Assembly: GCA_964408085.1 (NCBI GenBank)
Contig: CAYOYB010000001.1
Location: 124,001-188,000, forward strand
Source of the DNA: CAJLIR01 sp964408085
GTDB lineage: Bacteria; Bacillota_I; Bacilli_A; RF39; UBA660
Length of the DNA: 64,000 nt
Direction: 5' to 3'
The translations under genes were made by a program, and so were the position numbers. Below the pieces are notes generated by a model, which saw only the letters and a list, made by a program, of their open reading frames with translations, ran no database searches and was not told the origin of the DNA. This document shows, one piece after another, positions 41,022-52,400 of this stretch (its first letter is position 1; the number at the start of each line of letters is the position of its first letter).

Positions 41022-44000
41022 GTGAAGAAAATTGGTAAGAAGTTAAAAAAATTTTTAAATGCAGTTATGGTAGTAGGAATTATAATAAATTCTATTCCGA
41101 TTACCCCACTTATACCTAAAGTTAATGCACTTTCAAAAGTTTCTGGAGATAAAATTATAGAAACAGCTATGACTTATAGTGATTGGGGGTATTGGGAAGT
41201 AGGTACTTGTACAGGTTTGGTTACTCGTACATTGAATAAATTAGGAATAGGGCAATCAATAGTAGGAATTCATCCATACGATATTGATACACCACAACCA
41301 GTTGGTACTGGTGCAAGATATGCTCCAGATATGATGTACATAAATGCCATAAATCATCCTGAAGATGCACAATATATTTGGTCAGGATATATTAAAGATG
41401 TACAAGCCAATGCAGATTTATTTGAAAATGGGGATCTTGTTATTCAAAGACCAGAAGATCGAGCTAATTATACTGGAGATGGTCACGTAGGATTAATTCA
41501 TAAATATGGTAATACTATATCTATGTATGGAGCGAATGGAGATCCAAATGGTGTAGGAGATGCTGTATTAGCAACTAATATTATGACTCGTGGAACAACA
41601 GTAAGAGTAAATCCATTAGATTTTATTCATGTATTTAGATTAACTAAAGCAGAGCCAGAGTATGCTACTCTATCATCAGAAAAATCTTCAAGTGAGGTTG
41701 TTAATGTTTCGTTTTATAAAACTGATAAAGATACAGGAAAACCTTTATCTGGTGTAGAAGTAGAATTTTATAGAGATGACGTAAAGTTTGCAACAGCAAT
41801 TACCGATGAAAATGGACGTGCTGAAGCAACTTCAACTGTTATTCATTCTGCGTCATCATCTCCTAAAACTTATTGTACAAATTATAATGATTTAGGTGAT
41901 GAAGAAAAAGCAGAGGTTGATCAACGAGGTGCTTATCATAGTCAAGTTGAAGCACAAGCAGCAGCTGATTCTGAAGCACAAAAAGATGCAACAGAAAAGG
42001 CATCTAAAACTCACAAATATAGTGTAGTAGAAGTAAAAACAAAAACAAAATATTGGTTAAATCCAGATAATACAACCGATAGTGATTCAGCTACTGGTAG
42101 TGGAAGTATTAGTTTAAGTTTGTCTAATGAAAGAGTATTTGGTACAGCTATTTTAGTTAAGGAAGATTCAGATGTAGTTTATAGTCAAAATTCTGCTGAA
42201 ATAGATGGGGCTTTATATGGATTATATGCTAATGAAAATATTTTAGATCCAGCTGATGGTTCAATCATTTATAATAAAGATGATGAAATTACCAGAGTTC
42301 GTATTGAGAATGGTTCTGCAAAAGTAGAAGAGTTATACTTAGGTTCATACTATTGGCGTGAATTGACTAGTAGCACTGGATATAAACTTAATCCAAATAA
42401 AGAAATTTTTACACTAAGTTATTCATCTCAAAATTCAAAAGTAGTAACTGCTAAATCTATATCAAAAGAGAATGTTATTACTGGTGATTTTGAAATTGAA
42501 AAAATAATTACTTCAGGGGAAGAATCAGAAACAGTAGAAAAAGAGGAAGGAGCAGAATTCTTAGTAGTTGCTAAAAAATATGTAGATCAGTATGGTGATA
42601 TAGAAACAGCATGGGAGCATAGAAATGAATTTACAGATAAAGAATATGATAAATTAGTTACAAATAAAAAAGGATATGCTAAAAGTAGACAGTTAGCGTA
42701 TGGCGATTTTGTAATAAAACAGGTAAAAGGAAAAATGGATACAGAATTAGTTGAAAAAACATTTACTTTTACAGTATCAAAAGAAAATCAAGATACGATA
42801 AAATATATTATTAACAATCGTTTGTTTACTTCTTATGTCAAAATTCAAAAGGTAGATTCAGAAACAGGAAAGTTAATAACTATGTCAAATACTTCTTTTA
42901 AAATTAAAAATGCCGAAACTGGAGAATATTTAACTCAAAAGGTGGGAGAAACAACTTTTGATACTTGGAAAACAACAGACAAAGGTATGATTCAATTACC
43001 ACTAGAAGTAAAAGCAGGAGATTGGATACTTGAAGAAATAGAAAGCCCAGATAAATATTTAATTAATAAAGAAGGATTAAGTTTTAAAGTCACAAATACT
43101 AATGTTATTGAAACGGATTCAGATGGAGATCCTATATTAACTGTTGTAATGGAAGATAAGGCAGTCAAAGGTAGAGTAAAAGTAGAAAAATTTGGAGAAG
43201 TTTTAACTGGTATTGAAAAAGATGAAAAAGGCAATATTAAATTTATTTATGAAGAAAGACCATTAGAAGGTATGGAATTCTACATTCAAGCTGATGAAGA
43301 TATTTTAGATCCAGCTGATAGTTCAATAATTTATAAAAAGGGTGATTTAGTTGATGTTATTGTTACAACATCATCAGGAGAAGCTGTATCTAAATTATTA
43401 CCATTAGGAAAATATGTTGGATTTGAACATCAAGCTCCAAATACAATGTTAGTTGATACAAATCAATATAAGATATCATTAGATTTCATTAATAATGAAA
43501 CAGAAGTTGTTATGGAAACAATTTCAATCACAAATGATCGTCAGAAAGTTGAAACAGATTTAACTAAATTAGATAAAGATACTAACACAGCACTTGAAGG
43601 TGTTGTTTTTAATTTAACTGCAATCAAAGATATTGTATCTTATGATGGCAAAGTTTTAGTAAAATCTGGAACTTTGATAGAACAAGGTATCACTAATTCA
43701 GAGGGTAGATACATTTTTAATGCAGATTTGCCTATTTCATTAGATGATGAAACTTATTTTGAAATAACAGAGGAAAAGCAATTAGAAGGGTATTATGAGA
43801 ATAAGGAATCTATTTCATTAGATACTAAGTATAAAGGACAAAATATTGAGAAAATATCTAATAGTCAAACTATCTATAATGAAATAATCAAAAATTACAT
43901 TTTAGTTAATAAAGTAGATTCTCAGACACTAGAAAATATTATTAGTAAAGATTTTAAATTTAAAGTATGTAAAGATATAGAATGTAATGAAGTTATTGGT

Positions 44001-44351
44001 GAATATAGTGCAGATGTAGAAAAAGGAACAGCATTGATAGATGTAATGTATGGAACAACAATCTTTATTTCTGAATCACAAGCACCTGAAGGATACTTAT
44101 TGAGTCCAGAGGTAGTAAAAGTAAGTCTTAATGCAGAAGGTCTTTTTGTTAATGATCAACTTGTAGAAACTGATGAAGATTTATTATATAGCATCAAGTA
44201 CCAAAATACTTTACTACCTGTAATTCAAGAACAAGGCGTACAAACTGGATATGACAATAATATGCCTTTATATATTGCAATTAGTGGATTATCACTAACA
44301 GGTGTAATAACAATTGTTATCTCATTGCGTAAGAAGAAAAAAAGAAAATAG
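41022..44351 (+). CDS. Giant surface protein: NlpC/P60-like head with Cna-B/SpaA-type repeats
   Basis: A 1109-residue exported protein starting with GTG after AAAGGAG. A signal peptide (about residues 1-36) is followed by an NlpC/P60-like domain with Cys63 in GTCTGLVTRTL and His155 in GDGHVGLIHKYG. From about residue 227 there are six or more Cna-B/SpaA-type domains (KTDKDTGKPLSGVEVEFY, KVDSETGKLITMSNTSFKI, KLDKDTNTALEGVVFNLTA). A membrane helix and the basic tail SLRKKKKRK end it, without a recognisable LPxTG. It probably mediates cell contact in mating. Confidence 0.85.
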   Translation: MKKIGKKLKKFLNAVMVVGIIINSIPITPLIPKVNALSKVSGDKIIETAMTYSDWGYWEVGTCTGLVTRTLNKLGIGQSIVGIHPYDIDTPQPVGTGARYAPDMMYINAINHPEDAQYIWSGYIKDVQANADLFENGDLVIQRPEDRANYTGDGHVGLIHKYGNTISMYGANGDPNGVGDAVLATNIMTRGTTVRVNPLDFIHVFRLTKAEPEYATLSSEKSSSEVVNVSFYKTDKDTGKPLSGVEVEFYRDDVKFATAITDENGRAEATSTVIHSASSSPKTYCTNYNDLGDEEKAEVDQRGAYHSQVEAQAAADSEAQKDATEKASKTHKYSVVEVKTKTKYWLNPDNTTDSDSATGSGSISLSLSNERVFGTAILVKEDSDVVYSQNSAEIDGALYGLYANENILDPADGSIIYNKDDEITRVRIENGSAKVEELYLGSYYWRELTSSTGYKLNPNKEIFTLSYSSQNSKVVTAKSISKENVITGDFEIEKIITSGEESETVEKEEGAEFLVVAKKYVDQYGDIETAWEHRNEFTDKEYDKLVTNKKGYAKSRQLAYGDFVIKQVKGKMDTELVEKTFTFTVSKENQDTIKYIINNRLFTSYVKIQKVDSETGKLITMSNTSFKIKNAETGEYLTQKVGETTFDTWKTTDKGMIQLPLEVKAGDWILEEIESPDKYLINKEGLSFKVTNTNVIETDSDGDPILTVVMEDKAVKGRVKVEKFGEVLTGIEKDEKGNIKFIYEERPLEGMEFYIQADEDILDPADSSIIYKKGDLVDVIVTTSSGEAVSKLLPLGKYVGFEHQAPNTMLVDTNQYKISLDFINNETEVVMETISITNDRQKVETDLTKLDKDTNTALEGVVFNLTAIKDIVSYDGKVLVKSGTLIEQGITNSEGRYIFNADLPISLDDETYFEITEEKQLEGYYENKESISLDTKYKGQNIEKISNSQTIYNEIIKNYILVNKVDSQTLENIISKDFKFKVCKDIECNEVIGEYSADVEKGTALIDVMYGTTIFISESQAPEGYLLSPEVVKVSLNAEGLFVNDQLVETDEDLLYSIKYQNTLLPVIQEQGVQTGYDNNMPLYIAISGLSLTGVITIVISLRKKKKRK

Positions 44352-44376
44352 TTTTATTTATTAAGAGGGACAAATA

Positions 44377-47300
44377 ATGATAAAGAAATATGTTGTTATT
44401 GAATGTTCAGAAACAAAGTATTATAAAAATGTTCCATATATATCAAAAAAAGAGTTTAATAAATCTGAAGATAATGTAGTTGTTGGGAAAACTAGATTGA
44501 AAAAATATGAATCTAGCTCTGAAAATAAAGAGTTAGATTTATTATTTTACGATAATGAGAAGTATGAAATAAAAGAAAGAATATTAGGATTTAAAAAGGG
44601 ATACATTTCAGTTGGTAATAATAACTATATTGAATTAAAAAGACGTATCCCTCTTTTTTTCTTCCTTCTCTTTCTCTTTTTAATTTTATCATTCTTTTTT
44701 TGCTTTATGAATTTAGATAGGAAAATCAAAGGTGAACCAATTAAGAATCCAGCTCATGAAGACATTATTATACCAGAAGAAAAGGATAACGAAATTATTT
44801 CGGATGATAATGTAGAGAAGCCAAATTCTAAAAATAATGTTGATAAAAAACCTGATAAAACATTACCATCATCTATTCCTCAAATAAATAAAGACTATGA
44901 GATTTTATTTGATGCAAATGGTGGTTATGGTAATATGAATTCTATAACTTGTAAAGTTGATGAAGAATGTAGTTTAATAAAAAATGAATTTATTAGAGAT
45001 GGATATACTTTTATAGGATGGTCAACAACAAAATCTGAAAAATCAGTATATGATGATAATTCAAAAATAGAAAGTCTATCCACAAAACCTGGGGAACAAA
45101 TTATTTTATATGCAATTTGGGGTATTAATTCATACAAAATAACCTTTTTAGATTACAATGAGTCAATTATCAAAGAAGATATTATAAATTATGGAGAGAA
45201 AATAATCAAACCAGAAAATCCTATTAGAGATGGATATACTTTTATAGGGTGGGATAACGAAGTAGATGTAGTGAAAGAAGAAGTTAAAATAACTGCTTTG
45301 TATGATATTAATGATTATAATATAAGTTATAATTTAAATGGTGGAAAATTAGAGAATGCACCAGTGAATTATAATGTTGAGAATGAGGAAATTGTAATAC
45401 CTTCACCAGAAAAGCTAGGATACACGTTCATAGGATGGACGACACCAGGAAATGAAGAACCAGTTATTGAGTATAGAATAAAAGCAGGTTCAATAGGGAA
45501 CAAAGAATTAATAGCCAATTATGATGCTAATTCTTATAATCTGATATTTAATTCAAAAGATGATAATGATTCATTGATTACTAGAGTTGTAAAGTTTGAT
45601 ACTGAATATGGTGAATTACCAGATATATCTAAAGAAGGTTATAATTTTATAGGTTGGAAAAATTCAGATGATGAATTTGTTTCAAGTGAAACTAAACATG
45701 ACATTCCTAAAGATGTAAATTTATATGCTGAATGGGAAATTATTACTTATGATATAAGTTATAATTTAAATGGTGGAAAATTAGAAAATGCACCAATGAA
45801 TTATAATGTCGATTCTGAAGAAATTGTAATACCTTCACCAGAAAAAATAGGATATAGATTCATAGGATGGACGACACCAGGAAATGAAGAACCAGTTATT
45901 GAGTATAGAATAAAAACAGGTTCAATAGGAAACAAGGAACTAATAGCTAATTATGAAGCAATTTCTTATTATATTTCGTATGATTCATCAAATGGTGAAG
46001 GAAATATGAATAGAGATACAATTCATTATGAACAATCAAAAAAATTGAGTAGAAATATATTTACAAAAGAAGGTTATACTTTTATAGGATGGTCAACAAC
46101 AAAAAATGGAGATGTTGTATATGAAGATGAAGCTGAAATTTACAATTTAACTTCAAAAGATGGTCAAACTATAACTTTATATGCAAGATGGGAAATCATC
46201 AAATTTAATGTTAAATATTATGATTTATTTGGTGCTTTATTAAAAGAAGAATCTGTAAATTATGGTAATAAATCAGTCGCACCAGAAGATCCGTTTATAA
46301 ATGGTTATACATTTATTAAATGGACTCCATCAGACAATGTAATCAAATCAGATACAATTTATAGAGCTGAATATTCTATTAATGAATACACAGTAAAGTA
46401 TGATTTAAATATAGGTACTGATAATGATTTAAATGTAGTCAATTATAACGTTGAATCAGATACAATTACTTTACCAATACCAGAAAGAACAGGATACACG
46501 TTTTTAGGATGGTCGGGTTCAAATGGATTAAAACCTCAGGTAGAAGTTGTAATTCCAAGAGGTTCAATAGGAAATAAAACTTATAAAGCAAACTGGGTAT
46601 CCAATGTTTACAAGGTAAGTTTAAATGCAAATGGTGGAATTGTAGATATACCATTAATTTCTGTTTCATATAATAGTGTTTATGGTATGATTCCACAACC
46701 AAGTAGAACAGGATATACATTCTTAGGTTGGTATTATGGTGATAAATTAATTGAAGCATCTACATTACAAAATCAAAACTCTGATCATGAATTAGTAGCT
46801 AGATGGAAAACTATTACCTATAATATAAGTTATAATTTAAACGGTGGAACAGCATCCACATTAAAACAAACTTATAATGTGGAAACAGAAACATTTACAT
46901 TAGCAATACCAGAAAAAACAGGATATAAATTTTTAGGATGGACTGGTTCAAATGGAACAACACCAACAAAAGATGTTAGTATCTCTAAAGGTAGTGTAGG
47001 AGATAAAGCATATACTGCTAATTGGGAAAGAATTACCTATAATATAAGTTATAATTTAAATGGTGGGACAGCATCCACATTAAAACAAACTTATAATGTA
47101 GAAACAGAAACATTTACGTTGCCAAAACCAAGCAGGACAGGGTATACGTTCTTAGGATGGACTGGTTCAAATGGAACAACACCATCAAAAAATGTTAGCA
47201 TTTCTAAAGGTAGTGTAGGAGATAAAACGTATACTGCCAATTGGGAAGCTATCAATTATGATATTACTTACAACTTGAGTGGTGGAACAGCATCGCCATT

Positions 47301-47961
47301 ACAAACTAGTTATAATGTAGAAAGTAATACATTTACGTTACCAAAACCAGACAGAACAGGATATACGTTCTTAGGATGGACTGGTACAGGATTAGATTCT
47401 GCTACAAAAAATGTTGTCATAAGCAAAGGTTCAACAGGAAATAGAAATTATACAGCTACCTGGTCAAAAAATTACTATACAGTCAATTATTATATAAATG
47501 ATAGTTTGTGGTCAACAAGAACAGTTGGATATAATGATTCCTTAGAAAATCTTAATGGGCAATCAGCACTTGATGGATATCATACTTTTCACGGATGGAA
47601 TGGTTGGGTAGATAATATGCCAAATCATGATGTTGATTTATATGCTGATGTTACTGAAGCATATTGCAATTTAATGACTGGACATGGTGAATATGGCAAT
47701 GCTAGTGGATTATTAAATGTATTTCAGTCAGCAGGATGGGAAGGTCATATTGAAGAAACACCTTATTTCCCTGGAAACTATTTGGTTGTTACTGAGTTCA
47801 CTTTGACAAGGGCTGAAGCTGAAATTCAAAAAAATTATATAGCATCCCATACAAACTATACAAATTATAACTTCCCTTACTTATATTGGGTTTCAGTAAG
47901 TTGTACAAACGGATATGGTGAAGCATGGACTCGTAATGTTGGTCAAAGTTCTTTTAATTAA
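44377..47961 (+). CDS. Giant membrane-anchored InlB B-repeat protein
   Basis: A 1194-residue protein. The first 85 residues are polar and lie before a membrane helix (PLFFFLLFLFLILSFFFCFM, about 91-110), so this is a type II membrane protein, not a cleaved export. After a Pro/Lys linker come about 13 InlB B-repeats (Listeria-Bacteroides repeats) of 60-76 residues, each with a GYTFxGW core. The C-terminal 100 residues (YCNLMTGHGEYGNASGLLNV) are a separate domain. It probably works with the surface protein before it in attachment of donor and recipient. AGAGGGACA precedes the ATG. Confidence 0.82.
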   Translation: MIKKYVVIECSETKYYKNVPYISKKEFNKSEDNVVVGKTRLKKYESSSENKELDLLFYDNEKYEIKERILGFKKGYISVGNNNYIELKRRIPLFFFLLFLFLILSFFFCFMNLDRKIKGEPIKNPAHEDIIIPEEKDNEIISDDNVEKPNSKNNVDKKPDKTLPSSIPQINKDYEILFDANGGYGNMNSITCKVDEECSLIKNEFIRDGYTFIGWSTTKSEKSVYDDNSKIESLSTKPGEQIILYAIWGINSYKITFLDYNESIIKEDIINYGEKIIKPENPIRDGYTFIGWDNEVDVVKEEVKITALYDINDYNISYNLNGGKLENAPVNYNVENEEIVIPSPEKLGYTFIGWTTPGNEEPVIEYRIKAGSIGNKELIANYDANSYNLIFNSKDDNDSLITRVVKFDTEYGELPDISKEGYNFIGWKNSDDEFVSSETKHDIPKDVNLYAEWEIITYDISYNLNGGKLENAPMNYNVDSEEIVIPSPEKIGYRFIGWTTPGNEEPVIEYRIKTGSIGNKELIANYEAISYYISYDSSNGEGNMNRDTIHYEQSKKLSRNIFTKEGYTFIGWSTTKNGDVVYEDEAEIYNLTSKDGQTITLYARWEIIKFNVKYYDLFGALLKEESVNYGNKSVAPEDPFINGYTFIKWTPSDNVIKSDTIYRAEYSINEYTVKYDLNIGTDNDLNVVNYNVESDTITLPIPERTGYTFLGWSGSNGLKPQVEVVIPRGSIGNKTYKANWVSNVYKVSLNANGGIVDIPLISVSYNSVYGMIPQPSRTGYTFLGWYYGDKLIEASTLQNQNSDHELVARWKTITYNISYNLNGGTASTLKQTYNVETETFTLAIPEKTGYKFLGWTGSNGTTPTKDVSISKGSVGDKAYTANWERITYNISYNLNGGTASTLKQTYNVETETFTLPKPSRTGYTFLGWTGSNGTTPSKNVSISKGSVGDKTYTANWEAINYDITYNLSGGTASPLQTSYNVESNTFTLPKPDRTGYTFLGWTGTGLDSATKNVVISKGSTGNRNYTATWSKNYYTVNYYINDSLWSTRTVGYNDSLENLNGQSALDGYHTFHGWNGWVDNMPNHDVDLYADVTEAYCNLMTGHGEYGNASGLLNVFQSAGWEGHIEETPYFPGNYLVVTEFTLTRAEAEIQKNYIASHTNYTNYNFPYLYWVSVSCTNGYGEAWTRNVGQSSFN
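44894..47659 (+). repeat. Tandem InlB-type repeats, about 13 units
   Basis: Protein units of 60-76 residues with a GYTFI/LGW core. Two neighbouring units starting at 46813 and 47032 are almost identical at DNA level with a 219-bp period; the units near 45313 and 45760 are also close to each other. Recent duplication is likely. Confidence 0.8.
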
Positions 47962-47977
47962 AAGGTCTGGTGAAAAT

Positions 47978-48367
47978 ATGCAACGAATAAAAAACCTTGA
48001 AAATTCTATATATAGGGAAAAGTATAAAGAAATCTATAAATTGATTTTTACAGCTGATATAGATAATATTTCTGATTATTCAAATTGGATGTATAAAGGA
48101 AATAAAAATTATGTAGAAATTAATAGACCTTTATGGATAGTAATGGAAAGTAAGATTATTAATAAGCGAATTTGGATTTCTCATGAGTTTGGTAAGTTAT
48201 CCTTAACAACAGCTCAATTGAATTTAGATATTGATAGTAAAGAGTACCATGATAGTTATGAGTGGTACTCTTTTACTAATCAAATAGAGCTATGTAATAA
48301 GTTGGAAGAGTTATTAAAACCTTGCTTAGAAAAGTCTTTACAAGAAGATTTAGAGATTGATAGATAA
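47978..48367 (+). CDS. Hypothetical protein, 129 aa
   Basis: ATG 47978 follows a weak AAAGGTCTGG site. Soluble, Tyr/Trp-rich (DYSNWMYKGNKNYVEINRPL, SKIINKRIWISHEFGKLSLT) with an acidic helical tail. Not recognised; a member of the transfer operon by position. Confidence 0.6.
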   Translation: MQRIKNLENSIYREKYKEIYKLIFTADIDNISDYSNWMYKGNKNYVEINRPLWIVMESKIINKRIWISHEFGKLSLTTAQLNLDIDSKEYHDSYEWYSFTNQIELCNKLEELLKPCLEKSLQEDLEIDR

Positions 48368-48384
48368 GTTAGAAAGGAAAATAT

Positions 48385-48525
48385 ATGATAATAAAAATAT
48401 TAATTGTTTTAGGAATTTTGACTTTGTCATTTTTAATATTAACAATTTATTCATGTTGTATAGTATCAGGTAGATGCTCTGAAAAAGAAGGAAGGATAGT
48501 GTATGAAAAGAATAGATTTGAATAA
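48385..48525 (+). CDS. Small membrane protein, 46 aa
   Basis: ATG 48385 follows GAAAGGAAA. It encodes a 46-residue peptide with one long hydrophobic helix (MIIKILIVLGILTLSFLILT) followed by CC and a charged tail. It overlaps the next gene by 23 bases. It could be a small channel or anchoring subunit of the transfer apparatus. Confidence 0.55.
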   Translation: MIIKILIVLGILTLSFLILTIYSCCIVSGRCSEKEGRIVYEKNRFE

Positions 48526-49396
48526 GAATGGTAAAATTATTGCTTTGTATGGCACTGATGCTGTTATAAAAAGATCTTTACCTTTTATTGAAAATCTCGA
48601 ATTAAGTGGTATAGAAAGTAAAGATAGATTAATTATTCAAAAATGTATTGACGATAATAAAATAAAAGCTGATATATTATATGATGGAAACACAGTATAT
48701 TCATTTGAAACAATAGTCAAAAAATATAGACAATTACAACTTGATGGTACATTATCTAAACTAACAAAAGATATGTATCATTTCTTTATGAATGCTTGTG
48801 GTGATATTGCCCACTATGATATTAGTGGGTATCGCATTCATTATGGAGATTGTTTTAAAAGATTAGAATATGAATTTTTAGCATTCTGTCGTAATACAAG
48901 CAGATTTACTGATAGAGATAAAATCTTTAAGGAATTAAAAATTGGAGAATATTTCAAAGATAGAGAATCAATAGATATAAATAAAATTTCTCTTAATAAA
49001 TTAAAGTCAATTATAGAAGAGTGTAATTGGGAAGTTTTAAAGAAAGATAATTCCTGGGTTTTGCAATTAGATTTACACGAAGATAACAATTTTTCATTTG
49101 ATGTAGATATTTCAAATAATAATACAGCAAATATTGTTAATCAAATTCAAAAATATTACAAAGATTTTGATCAAGATAACTATATAGAAAATATATTGGA
49201 AAATAGAGAAAAGGATTCAAAGTCACCAACTATTAGAGAAATTGTAAAAAATACCAATGTAATTGCAATAATGCTATCTCGTCTTTCATCAGATATTATC
49301 TATAAAAGTAGAATTGCAGCTGAAAATGTAATGGATTCAGTAAAAAATCAGAATAAAAATAACGGTATAGATTTAGAGTTTGAACTAGAAAGGTAG
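48503..49396 (+). CDS. Hypothetical ICE protein, 297 aa
   Basis: A soluble protein in the transfer operon, with GAAGGAAGG before the ATG. The N-terminal third contains KIIALYGTDAVIKRSLPFIE and a region rich in Tyr and His (MYHFFMNACGDIAHYDISGY). The C-terminal part is helical and charged. Not recognised. It lies directly before the primase, so it may take part in DNA processing. Confidence 0.6.
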   Translation: MKRIDLNKNGKIIALYGTDAVIKRSLPFIENLELSGIESKDRLIIQKCIDDNKIKADILYDGNTVYSFETIVKKYRQLQLDGTLSKLTKDMYHFFMNACGDIAHYDISGYRIHYGDCFKRLEYEFLAFCRNTSRFTDRDKIFKELKIGEYFKDRESIDINKISLNKLKSIIEECNWEVLKKDNSWVLQLDLHEDNNFSFDVDISNNNTANIVNQIQKYYKDFDQDNYIENILENREKDSKSPTIREIVKNTNVIAIMLSRLSSDIIYKSRIAAENVMDSVKNQNKNNGIDLEFELER

Positions 49397-49406
49397 GGGA
49401 TAAAAT

Positions 49407-52400
49407 ATTAATCTATATAGTGAAGTATTAAAACAAGCAAGAATTGTAGACGTATTGAACTATTATGGATTAAATATATATCATAATAAGTGTTTATGTC
49501 CGTTTCATAATGATAATCATCCTAGTATGGTAATTAATCCAAAAAAGAATATAGCAACTTGTTTTTCTTGTCAAACAACAGGTAATGTTATATCAATAGT
49601 ACAAAAATATGAAAAACTTGTTAATCATAACGATATAACAACAAATGAAGCAATTGCTAAAGTTGTGGATATATGTCATTTAAATATAGATGTATCTCAT
49701 CTAAATAAAAAAAGTTATAATAATAAATACTCAGTAACTTCCAGAAAATATACTGAGGAAGAAAAAAACTTATTACAAGTTAATGAGAATTTAAACAAAT
49801 TATTCACTTATAATTTAAGTGTTAGTAAAGAACCAAAAGAGTATTTATATAATAGAAAAATTGATGATAATGATTTTAAATCTGCTAGTATGGGTTTTGT
49901 TCCTAAAGGTCAGTTATTAAAAGTATCAGAAAAAAGTGATAAGTATCCATTATCGGCGTTATTAAAATTAGGTTATCTGAAAATGAATGATCGTGGTGAT
50001 ATATATGAAGCATTTTCTGATAGAGTAATGATTCCAATTCACGATGAAAAAGGAAATATAGTAACCTTTTGTGGACGAACAATCAAAGAAGAAAATCCTA
50101 AATATTTGCATACATCTGAAACTGAAATATTTAAGAAAAAAGAATTGTTATATAATTTTAACAATGCAAAAACACTTGCATATAATAATGAACTAATTTT
50201 AGTAGAAGGTTATATGGATGTTGTTGGAGCAAAAAAAATTGGATTTGAAAATGTTGTTGCAGTTATGGGAACAGCAATAACTCCAGAGCATTTAAGATTG
50301 ATAAAAAATAATCATTCTACAATCACTTTAGCTCTTGATAATGATCAGGCAGGATTAGATGCTATGATTAAATATATTCCAGAATTATTGCAACAGAATT
50401 TCAAAGTAAATGTTATAGATATTTCAAAAATAGGAGATTACAAAGATTTTGGGAAATTAAGTGAAGTTGGAATTTCGTACATGGAGATTCAAAAAGTTAA
50501 GACTTCTGGTTTTTCGTTTATATTAGATTATAAATATTTTAAGGATAAAGAGTTAAATGTAGAAAATATTGCATCAGTTTATAAAGATTTAAAAAATCAT
50601 AAATTAATCAATAATACCTATGATGAATCGTTATTTAAAGAATATTTATTATCAAAGACAGATTTTAGTAAAAAAGAATTGGATGAAATTATTTATCCAA
50701 AGAAGATAGAACAAAAAGAAAAATCTATAAATAATTTTACTTCTAAAGCTATGAGTAATTTTTTATATACTGAGTTAAAATTACAAGTAGATAAATTGAA
50801 TGATTCCGTATTATCTACTTATTATACTACTTATAGAAATTCGGTAGAAAATAGGTTAGTATCTATATTTAATAAAGATCCAGATTTATATCTTAATTAT
50901 AGTAATTCAACTTTGAATATAGAGTCATTATTATCAGAATTTTTAAAAGAAAATAAAGAGTATTCAGATTACGAATCTCTTAACAGATTTAAGTATAATA
51001 ATGTCTTTGAAAAAACATTTATAAAAAACGCAAATGGTTCAGCAAAAATAAAATTAAAAGATACTCAAAGACAAATGGTTATAGAACAATTTGAAAATAG
51101 TCTAAGTGATCAATCTAAACTTGCGTTAGAAGAAGTTGAAGAATTATATATTATAAATAGTATTGACGATATAGATGGAATTTTAAATTATGAGAATAAT
51201 ACCCTTGATTTATTTAAAGATAATTTAAAAGATAGAATGTTTTTAAACAAAGATAAAATGGATTTCTTTAAGTTTGGAAGTCTTTTTCCAAGTATAAATA
51301 AAGATTTTATTGATAATAAGTTCAAAGGTTCAACAGGGAATTTTAAAACAATCTTATTATATAATAACTTGAATAACAAACTTAATATTGATAAAGACAA
51401 TGTTATATCAGAAAAGCAAATCAAAGATAATGAAGAATCAGTCATTAAAGAAGAACCAGAAGTAAGAAATCAAATATTTAATAATGATTATTATTTTTCT
51501 ATAAATAAAACATTACTCGTTCCATCACTGGAAACAGGAACACATTTTTTTGTTAGAATTCCAGGTACTGAAGCTAAAGAATATTTTTATCTTCCTAAAG
51601 AAGAATGTATTTGGTCTAAACCAGGTGAAACAATTTTTACTAAGTTAAAAGCTGGAGAATCATATCCTATTTATAATTCTTCAGGAGAATATATATTTAC
51701 TAAAAGTTTTGATGAATTAAAAGAAAAATGGGACGATAAGACAAAAGAAGAGTCAGTATCTCTGCATTCACCAAAAAAAAAGAATTCTGAATTAGTATCT
51801 AAGGAATCCAAGATGGTATCTGTTGATGATAAAATAATATATGATAATAGTTATATTTCTCGATATAAAGAACCATTTTGTAGAATTTATCATTCTAAAA
51901 TATATTTAGAAACAGAAAAGGGATTTTATATCAAAACTGAAGATCCTAATGTATTACTATTTGCTATAAAGAAGATATGTAATTGGACGGATAATAAAGT
52001 CTATTTAATAGCTAATCCAAGAAAAGGATTATTTAATAGTGGAATATCTAAGTATAGATTACAAGGATTTAAAAAAGATTTTGAAAAGAAATTATCTTTT
52101 TCAGAAATAGATAAATATATAAAAGTGTTTTATCCAAAGGATTCTAAAAAGAGGGAAATATTAACTCTTGAAATTCCAAAAGAAAAATGTAGTTTTAAAT
52201 CCAACTATATAAAAATTCCTTTAGTAATAGATGATATAAATGGATATATTGAAGTGAATCTTATTAAGAGTAAAATTAATAAGGACAATGTAATACTAGA
52301 ATTAACAAAAGAAGAACAAATTGGATTTCATAGTAGTAATGGTGAATATATCAATCATTATAATAGTTCTAAAATTTGTGATAGTTATAATGAGATGATA

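Noticed and set aside
44894..47659. Repeats considered as a CRISPR array
   Set aside because: Units are 180-228 bp, in frame, and encode InlB-type protein repeats; there are no short direct repeats with unique spacers or cas genes.
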